Assembly: GCA_963971405.1 (NCBI GenBank) | Contig: OZ020492.1 | Location: forward strand, 15,922,151 to 15,986,150 | Direction: 5' to 3' | Source of the DNA: Psococerastis gibbosa | Lineage: Eukaryota; Arthropoda; Insecta; Psocodea; Psocidae | DNA: 64,000 nucleotides | Shown here: positions 56,647-64,000 of the stretch, piece by piece | How positions within the stretch are numbered: the first letter of the stretch is position 1 | Layout of the letters: the number at the start of each line of letters is the position of its first letter | Made by a program: the position numbers and the translations under genes | Notes under the pieces: model-generated | Told to the model about the DNA's origin: nothing | The model's input: only the letters and a program-made list of their open reading frames with translations | The model's database searches: none

Positions 56647-56906
56647 GTGCCCAGTTTTTTTTTTTTGGGGGGGGGGGTCCAAATAATTTTTTTACCGTAG
56701 TTTATTAATGAAAGTCCATTCTATCCATCAGTGTTCAAATTCAAAGAAATTTATTCCAATTCTTCAAACAATACAGGTTTAAATAAAATGATAAATGTTA
56801 TCCCTGAAATATGTAATTAAATTTAAATTGGTATATTTTTATTTCGGGGAGAGGGGGTCCGGTTGCCTTGGACCCCCCCCCCCCCCCCACTCCCTGAGCA
56901 CGGCCA
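56647..56906. mobile_element. G-run MITE (GTGCCCAG family)
   Basis: ACCGTGCCCAG start and CCTGAGCACGGCC end. The central text is shared with 46200-46260. Confidence 0.68.
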
Positions 56907-57167
56907 TGGGTAGACCTACTATAATATGTACTGTTTTGTGTGGTGCTTTAAGCAGTGGCGTGTTTCACTATGGGGCCAGGAGGACCATGACCCCAGGGTC
57001 CCCACAAAAAAGGGGCCCCCACATAAATCCACAAAATACAAAATTACACTTGAGATAAAAAAAGATTAAACTAAATTTAAAGGAAATAAACTTGTCGAAA
57101 TATTTGGTGGGATCGTGCCATGACAATGATGATTAATCGCCTTAAATTCTATTATATTTTGCATCCT

Positions 57168-57385
57168 AAATAAATAAATAAGGACTTTTTGTTCTATTAC
57201 TAAGCCAACCTAGCGGAGTTAGGGCTATAAAGCCCTCTCTTACACTCAACTAGGAAGGCCCGGGACCGCCTGCTTTACATGCCCTCCGAAGCATGACCAG
57301 AAAATGTAGTAAGTGTAGGACTCGAACCAACAACCTTTCGGGTGAAAGTTGGAGTCCGTACTCTACTCCTACTCTACATGTCCTG
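57168..57385 (-). mobile_element. SINE-A copy
   Basis: Full length in reverse after an (AAAT)n tail. Confidence 0.87.
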
Positions 57386-57439
57386 ACCATCCTGTGTCTC
57401 CATTTTATAATTGATAGTGGAATTTCACTGTCAAGCTCA

Positions 57440-57715
57440 TAACAAAAACTGCTATATTAACACATTCAAAAAACACATACAAAAAACATATACCCCTTTT
57501 TTGCCATAGAAACATTGCCATGCTACATACTACACCTCTCAGACCCATAAACTCAGCTACCACTAAATCCACAGCTTACCAAGTATTGCCACTCCCTAAA
57601 TGGAACAAGACTAACTCGCGGCGCTCACTACTCTATCAAGCAGTAACACAATACAATTACACTAATAAACACACAAGCATGAACAATGTACCTGAAAAAA
57701 CAACACAGGCTTAAA
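57440..57715 (+). pseudogene. Possible LINE C-terminal remnant
   Basis: LPLPKWNKTNSRRSLLYQAV resembles the end region of L2/CR1-type reverse transcriptases. The context is broken and support is weak. Confidence 0.3.
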
Positions 57716-57812
57716 AACGCAAAATTGTACTCTGGCTGGAGAGTGAATTAAGCAATTTAAACTGCATTGACTACGTAGCCTACTGTAGTTTTACTTATTT
57801 ATTTTTTACATA

Positions 57813-58610
57813 TTGCTTTCCAATTTATGCGTAGGCCTAGTATAAGGAAAGCTTTGTGACGGTCGAAATTTTCGATTCCGAGATTTCAACGGATTTACAC
57901 GTTTTGGGGTCCCAGGAACCCAAAAAAGTGTTTTTTACGAAATGTCTGTCTGTCGGTCGGTCTGTCTGTTCGTCGATTTCCTGGCAAACTACACGGTGGA
58001 TTTGAGTGAAATTTGGCATGTAGGTTCACAAAAATCATGCCTCGGGACTATTTTTTTTATTTTGGGCTAACTCAATTTTGGGGGGTGTTATTCTCAAAAA
58101 ACTCCAAAAAAACGTAAAAAAAAATTATTTCACAAAAACGGCTCCAACGATTTCTTTTAAATTCACATATATCCTAGTCGTTCTTAATGTTGATAAAATG
58201 CGGGGGGTCGCTTACCCCTTGATAGTTTGCTTCTGGGGGTAAAAAAATAAAAATAACTTAATTTTAATGAAAAATGACTAAAAAATAATATTTCTGCGAA
58301 ACTTTTCTATCGATGATTTCTACCATCAGGCATGTTTTAGGTGTTAAGTTGAGTAAATTTTTTTTGAAAAAATGATAGAAACTTCACGCTGAAATGCATT
58401 GCCTGCCCTGCCATTATTACTGTGTTGTAATGTGTTTTAAATATATTGAGGCTACCTCACCTTCAGTGAAGTCAGGTGGGCACCCCCCCCCCCCCCCCGA
58501 GATATCCGAAATTTAACCATAGGAAAATTATTTACCATGAAATTATTCATTTTCTCTCCCTACTAATTGATAAATTGGAAAGCATGTTCGAGTAAACTCG
58601 GACCGGTTCT
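57813..58610 (+). mobile_element. GCTTTCC family, nearly full-length copy
   Basis: From TGCTTTCCAATTTATGCG to CGGACCGGTTCT. Best preserved ends of the family. Confidence 0.85.
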
Positions 58611-59062
58611 TTATGAATGCATTGCACTAGCATTAACAAGGGCCATAGTCTGCTTCGTTTGTGTAAATTGATATTTTAATAGAAACTTGCTATAGCCATT
58701 GTATTGCCTAGCAAGGACAATAGTCCGCTTTTGTTACAAAGAATTTGTTAAATTTACTTTATTACATATATTAGGTTTGATGTGCCACCCTCCCACGCTC
58801 CGGCTTGAGGGGGCACAGCCTGTAATTTTATGTATATATATTTTTTAACGAGAAATACACGGTTTTTCTATTCTATTCTGTATTCGCCTATGGGTGACAT
58901 TTTTGGCCCAGAAAGGCCCCCCCCCCACAATTCCGGCCCACAAGGCCAAACCCGGCACTGGTTGGTTGTAAGGTGTCTTGGTCACTTGGTGAATGTATTT
59001 TTAGTGAATAGGCTACGCTACTTTATCTACTGGTACCCGTGGCTTGCAGATATCCGTAGGAA

Positions 59063-59282
59063 CAGTGGCGGACTGGGACTGGAACTCGGCCCTGGCATTT
59101 TCGAATACCGCGGCCCCTTCCTCAGGTCAAAAAGGCGGACGCGCGCTTACTTTGAAATTCTAAATGGTATTGTTATGCTTGTTATTAAAACAAATTTTAT
59201 TTTGAAATATGTTAAGATTTTTTTCCTTTGGAAGTCCGGCCCCCAACAACTATTTTCGGTCCGTCGGCCCAGTCCGCCACTG
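59063..59282. mobile_element. hAT-like MITE, 220 bp (CAGTGGCGGACTGGG)
   Basis: Ends CAGTGGCGGACTGGG and CCCAGTCCGCCACTG. Flanks CGTAGGAA/CTTAGGTA match 6 of 8. A second copy of this end is at 60013. Confidence 0.8.
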
Positions 59283-60132
59283 CTTAGGTATCATGGACGG
59301 ATACAGGGGGGGGGCAGGAGGGTAGCTGCCCCCAAAATTTGGTAAGTCTATTGTATTTCAATTTATTACGCTCTGATTTAATCGATACTGCATATGTTTT
59401 TCCTATTTTCACTCACAACTACCCCCCCCCCCAATGGGCTGGATACGCCCCTGGTGGGAATCCCAGGGGTGAGCACAATAAACACTATTACACGAAATGA
59501 TCAACTTACCACAACTCACAGTGATTTAATTAACAATAGGCTACAAAATAGGTGAGGAAATAAATAACAGTTCCTTTTGGAGTCAATATAGAAACAAGAC
59601 TACGTGTGGGGTCAATGTGAGGGTACCCTCGGCAACAACCCGCAACTATGTTTACCTTGCGTAGTGGAAGGGTTTCAAGGACAACACTGTCAACACTGAC
59701 ATTAAACTAGGCGATGACAACATCGTGAAAAATACGAGAAATGGTGGGACAACTGGCGGCGATTCTATCTTGTTCACTGTCGTGATGCACAGTGCAGAAC
59801 AGGGACGGATCCAGCCCATTATTAGGCGGAGGGGATGGTTGTGGGTCAAAATAGGAAAAACATATGTAGAATCGATTAAATCAGAGCGAAATAAATTAAT
59901 TTACTATAGATTTACCAAATTAGGGGGGCCCCTGCCCCCTTTGTATCCGTCCATGGTATGTATTCAATGTATTTTATTCTAATTCGTGTATTTACCTGTC
60001 GAATGTGAATGCAGTGGCGGACTGGGCCGGCGGGCAGGCGGGCATTTGCCCATCTCCTCTGGCGTGGTGCAAGGACTGGCATTAAAAATCTTTCTTGCAG
60101 TAGCATAAACGGTGTGCCGTACATTTTTGTAC

Positions 60133-61200
60133 CTACTTTCCAGGATTTGCCACGCCTTTCCAAAGGTTGTCCCATTTCCGGGGGTTATTGATGAGACTTG
60201 CCTTCCCCTTTAATGCACTTGACAAATACTGGAGTTGGTCGTCGGCGGAAAGGTTAGGGAACTTATTGATCACCCATGAGAATCGTAGGCTAAAGGCTGA
60301 CCATTGAGATTCTTCCCCTGAGAATTCAGGTAGGCTTATCTCCGGCAGTCTAGGCATTGGGTCTTGCTGACAAGCCGCAGCTGGTGCAGCACCCGTGAGA
60401 GCGGGGAGCATGGCCTGCAGGGCTTGAATTACGGTGTAGGCCTATCCTTCAGCTTGGAGTACTCGTCGGTGCTTTTGCCCCGATCCTTCATATTACAAGC
60501 CCTTAATATTTCCGAGGCATTGGATTTCAAATCCGTTAAAATTTCTTCCCTCCCTCAGGTACATAGGTGCTCACGCTGAGGCTAGTGTAGGTAGCTTACA
60601 TTCAATATTCTGCAATGCAGGAAAATCGTGAGCAATCTCATCCGCACTGGCTGCACCATAGTACTACAATGGATCCCTGGGCATGCTGATGTCCATGGAA
60701 ATGAGGAAGCGGATAGACTCGCCAGAGAGGGAGCTGCTATGGAACAACCTGACAAACCCATGACCTTAAGTGACTGTAAGAGGCATACCAAAGAATTCTT
60801 TCAGGTTAAGTGCGGGACAGCCCACAGGACCGACACCGCTGGAAAAACATGGGAAAAACTAGTGCAGAAGAAAGACAGGCCGCCAAAGAACCTACCCAGA
60901 TACCAGGCAGTTGCGGAATTTAGGTTAACTACGGGTCATGACTACCTTCAGAAGCATCTCCACCGTATAGGTGCAGCAGCGGAGCCTTTCTGCCCTTTAT
61001 GCGACACCCGGGAAGAGATGGACGGAAATCATCTTAAGACGTGCCAGGCTCTTGTCAGTAGCAGAGGTTCACCAGATTATGTGTTGTATTGGGCTGCAAG
61101 AAAGCTGATGGCGGAAGCCTAGCGCTATGGTGTAATTAAAAAAAAAAAAAAAAACATTCAATATTGTCCAGTACACGGGCCAACCGATCCCGGTCAGCTA
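60133..61200 (-). pseudogene. BEL/Pao retrotransposon gag remnant, split by a LINE
   Basis: Minus-strand frame 60411-60133 reads LPEISLPEFSGEESQWSAF, the start of the DUF1759-type gag of BEL/Pao elements. Across the LINE insertion, ADRDRLARVLDNIECKL precedes it in the same direction. Stops and missing pol make it non-functional. Confidence 0.75.
60610..61153 (+). mobile_element. 5'-truncated LINE (RNase H end) with 12-bp TSD
   Basis: The open frame encodes the RNase H C-terminal part (WIPGHADVHGNEEADRLAREG) and a CPLCDTREEMDGNHLKTC knuckle, then a 3' end ending in poly-A. Target duplication ACATTCAATATT (60598-60609, 61154-61165). Confidence 0.92.
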
Positions 61201-61254
61201 CTAGGGGGTCCATTATGCATACAATGTCCTACGCTTGCAGTTGAAAAACCAAGT

Positions 61255-61630
61255 GGGACAACCCAACCGGGACATCGCATTGGCAGCGTTCCGAATGGCC
61301 ACCCGACACAACTACCCCCGGAGCCACCTCCACAGAATAGGTGTCGCTGATTAGACAGGGCCACTCTGACGTAGAGTATGCGTGCAAGCTGAAGGGGGGC
61401 ATAAGAGGGACAAATTTAATTTTTTTCCATTGCTAAAGAAATTGGTTCGGCCAGGTCCAAAGGATGGACGAGAACAGGACCACCCGGAGGTTGGCGGAAG
61501 CAAGGCCACAAGGAAGATGACCCATCGGCAGACCGAGGACAACCCTCGAGGAAAGGATTGAACGACTCACTGGAGCAAGAGGGAAAACAATGGCCGAGTT
61601 TAGGTATTAGCGTCTGACCGGGGCGAGTTC
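61255..61630 (+). pseudogene. Fragments of two LINE 3' regions
   Basis: DIALAAFRMATRHNYPRSHLH resembles the RNase H tail of 60610-61153. LRWFGQVQRM and IGRPRTTLEERIERL are another LINE's reverse-transcriptase end. Confidence 0.6.
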
Positions 61631-61663
61631 AGGAAATGGGTTCGGGGTGACCTGGTGTTCGCC

Positions 61664-61832
61664 CGGCTCGGTCTCGGTCTCGGGTCTCGTCTCGGTCTCG
61701 AAACGAGACTTTTTCCGAGACCGAGACTACTTCAGAGTCTCGGTTTCGAGACCGAGACTCGAGACCAATAAAACACGAGCGAGACCGAGACCTAATAGTC
61801 TCGGTCTCGTCTCCAAATGGTCTCGGTTTGGG
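61664..61832. repeat. GAGACC/GGTCTC palindromic block 1
   Basis: Dense GAGACCGAGAC and its complement, alternating in orientation, able to form many stems. Confidence 0.9.
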
Positions 61833-62153
61833 TTTGATGAATCTGTAATAGTAATACATTCTGTGCAAGAGCTCAGTTGTCGCTCTTATCATGACGCCCC
61901 TGCTAATGAATGAATGATCTCTGTCTATGGCCTATATGTACAATGTCAACTATGTGTTTACACCAGGTTCGGAGTTTTGCTTAGCTAGACGACAATCTTG
62001 CTTATCTTCTATATATTCTATATAATTATTCCATTCCTTGTGTTTGGTATTTTTGTGTGTGTGGGCGGTATAGGTAGTTGAGTAAGCCAAATATGAGGAC
62101 CTCATTCTGTAAATAGTTTTCAACTCAGAAAAGCTTGCAGATTATGATTCTCG

Positions 62154-62402
62154 ACAAGCACGTAGCCAGGATTATATTTCGTGAGAGGCTAACTACCAGG
62201 GGGTCGAGGGGGTATAAACCCCCCCGGGAAATTTTTAAGAATTTACATGCAAAACACACAGTTTTAGTGTTTTTAGAGGGAGAAAAAAGAATACAGGTGA
62301 AATATCAAACAGAACAATGCAAGTTTTTTATATATTTTTTTACAATTCGGGGGGGGGGGGGCTTCAGCCCTCAAAGCCCACTCCCTGGCTACGTCCCTGA
62401 CT
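62154..62402. mobile_element. hAT-like MITE, ~249 bp (GACGTAGCCAGG)
   Basis: Ends CACGTAGCCAGG and CCTGGCTACGTCCCTG. GATTCTCG is repeated on both sides (62146-62153, 62403-62410). Confidence 0.78.
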
Positions 62403-63225
62403 GATTCTCGGTTTGTTGGTTTTTTTATTATATATATATATATATTTTTTTATACCTCAATTAAAAGGACTAAAAAAATCTTTTAGACCCATTTCAATGA
62501 TTGTTTTATTGGCAATATTCAATCTTTTCTTATTTTGACAGTCATTATTATTATTACATTTGCATCAGCATTTATCCATATACAGTATATACTGTATTTG
62601 TGCCAGTGAGGACCCCAGGGGTGAAGACTAGATGAACTTCCCACGTAAAACAATTCAAATAGTTACTATAGCATGAAACTGCACCCCCACCCTCCCCCCC
62701 CCCCTAGAGAAATATTTCTGATATTTCTGGGTACCCCTTGGCGTGTGGTGTAGCTCTGTCACAATTGAAAATGTACTAGAGCATCCGATGTGTCAGTAGC
62801 GCCATTTGGGTCTTTGGGGGGGGGGGGGTGTCGAATAATATGCACTGTGTACCTATTTTAACCGTTCTTGCCCCCCCCTCCCCCAAAGCCACCCTTAAGG
62901 AAATTCTGCAATAACGTCACTGTTTGAGGTCCACCTACTGTAAGTAGAAGTGCTGGGACAGCAGGGTTTTAGGGCTGTTCCACGACCTCAGCTTATTCTA
63001 GGCTAAGCCAAATGCCATAAGTTAAGCATGGATAGGGATGCCAACTTGAGCTTAGGACCAGGTTAAGCCGAGGTCGGGGTGGGACAGCCCCTTACTGGGT
63101 TCGTGATGGCCAGAATCTGAGGAAAAACATGCTTATGCATGCATTGCAATTCAGTGGTCGTTGGCCACAAAAAGTATAGCAGTCCAGGCGGTTATTACAA
63201 TAATATAATGCAACCATGCCTATTT

Positions 63226-63356
63226 GAAAACCGAGACTCTCGAGACTTTCGAGACGAGACCGAGACCAGGTCATTTTTTAGAGACCGAGACCGATACCGA
63301 GACCATGCATATCGAGACCGAGACCGAGACCCCGTAGTCTCGTCTCGGTCTCGGAC
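63226..63356. repeat. GAGACC/GGTCTC palindromic block 2
   Basis: Same motif as block 1. It is followed by GGGTGACCCCC and the ACGCTGCGC LINE-tail sequence with a GAA-rich tail. Confidence 0.9.
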
Positions 63357-63699
63357 GAACAATAGGGTGACCCCCCCCCACGCTGCGCACATGGCATTAA
63401 GGGAGAAGAAGAAGTAGAAGAAGCCAAAGAATATAACATTCAATTCGATAATTCTGATTATTCCAATTAAAAAGCCTTTAAACAGAACATATGACTAGAT
63501 TAGGTAATAAATTAATAACCATCGAGAATCTATTGCCGTCTCGATAGATTCGAAGCCAACTATTGCAAACTTAGGCGCCAGTAGCAAAAAATTTTCATAA
63601 GTAGCGTAGTTAGTATTGGAACATGTAATGTCAAGAACGTAACCAGAGATGCTGTTTAAACTGGACAACAATGGGAACCGCTCCTAGCAAAAACCATCC

Positions 63700-64000
63700 C
63701 CAGCAAATTGTTTGTTTGTTTTCCAGCGCCTGTTTCAGCATTTCTGCTTGAAGCACCCCTGTCAGCCTGGCGGGGGGAGTGAGTCTGTTTATTAACATGA
63801 GGGCAGACTCCTTCACCTGGGGGAGAATGGGAGTTGACTGACAGGGTGGACCTCCTGATTATAGTGGATTCTGAACCACTAGGAGAACATAGTAAAGTCA
63901 CACGATTAATTCGGAGGTGACCAGGACTCGACACGCACTTAGACTCGCTGGTCTAGTCACAGCACGTTATCATGTCCCACCATGTTCCCCTGCCAACCCC
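63700..64000 (-). mobile_element. SINE-D copy
   Basis: Reverse copy with TTTGTTTGTTTTCC tail, body and head (GTGTCGAGTCCTGG). Confidence 0.75.

Noticed and set aside
1860-62830. Poly-G runs as sequencing or assembly errors
   Set aside because: The runs occur at the same place in different copies of the same element and often have a complementary run at the other end. Exact lengths may still be unreliable.
61629-63443. Open frames encoding RDRDRD-like proteins
   Set aside because: They are translations of the GAGACC palindromic blocks and exist on both strands, so they are not evidence of coding.
1-64000. CRISPR arrays, operons, bacterial promoters
   Set aside because: No regularly spaced direct repeats with unique spacers, no ribosome-binding sites and no clustered intronless genes. 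Everything fits a repeat-rich animal genome.

Overview
This is animal (invertebrate) nuclear DNA. Genes are split by introns with GT/AG sites, tRNA-derived SINEs and several kinds of LINE fragment are present, and short non-autonomous DNA transposons are dense. There is no prokaryotic gene organisation, no rRNA and no CRISPR array. The sequence is AT-rich and carries dozens of G or C runs of 8 to 17 bases, nearly all inside short transposons. I cannot name the species; a marine invertebrate is a guess from the style of the repeats.

Four gene models can be assembled by joining open frames at splice sites, and none matches a family I can name beyond its zinc fingers. Gene A (+, 8180-14650) has five exons and ends in C2H2 zinc fingers; three consecutive exons are copies of one another. 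Gene B (+, 21583-26169, 5' end not found) has a long exon with a 33-residue repeat and a short basic last exon. Its first visible exon resembles the first exon of gene A. Gene C (+, 36890-38956) has three phase-0 exons, an acidic and proline-rich region with four ~45-residue repeats, and a helical C-terminal half. Gene D (-, 48706-45127, 5' end not found) is a small helical, coiled-coil protein. Nothing shows that these genes act in one pathway. A and B look like relatives; C and D are simply neighbours.

The rest is layered transposon debris. 0-7 kb: SINEs, short hAT-like elements and one arm of a segmental duplication. 7-27 kb: genes A and B, with their introns full of insertions. 27-36 kb: LINE-in-LINE and SINE-in-SINE nesting, and a hAT-like element split by 1.6 kb of other repeats. 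39-45 kb: the second arm of the segmental duplication, with a 196-bp tandem array and nested foldback elements. 45-49 kb: gene D, with a GAGA tract in an intron. 50-52 kb: an inverted copy of 33.2-33.9 kb. 53-56 kb: local repeats and a pair of inverted palindromic elements. 56-64 kb: LINE 3' ends, a BEL/Pao gag remnant split by a LINE, and two GAGACC/GGTCTC palindromic blocks.

Seventeen short elements have terminal inverted repeats next to 8-bp target-site duplications (perfect to 6 of 8) that I could read by eye. Several insertions have their uninterrupted paralogous site elsewhere in the same window, which gives an order of events. Exon boundaries come from reading splice sites and frames, with no transcript support.
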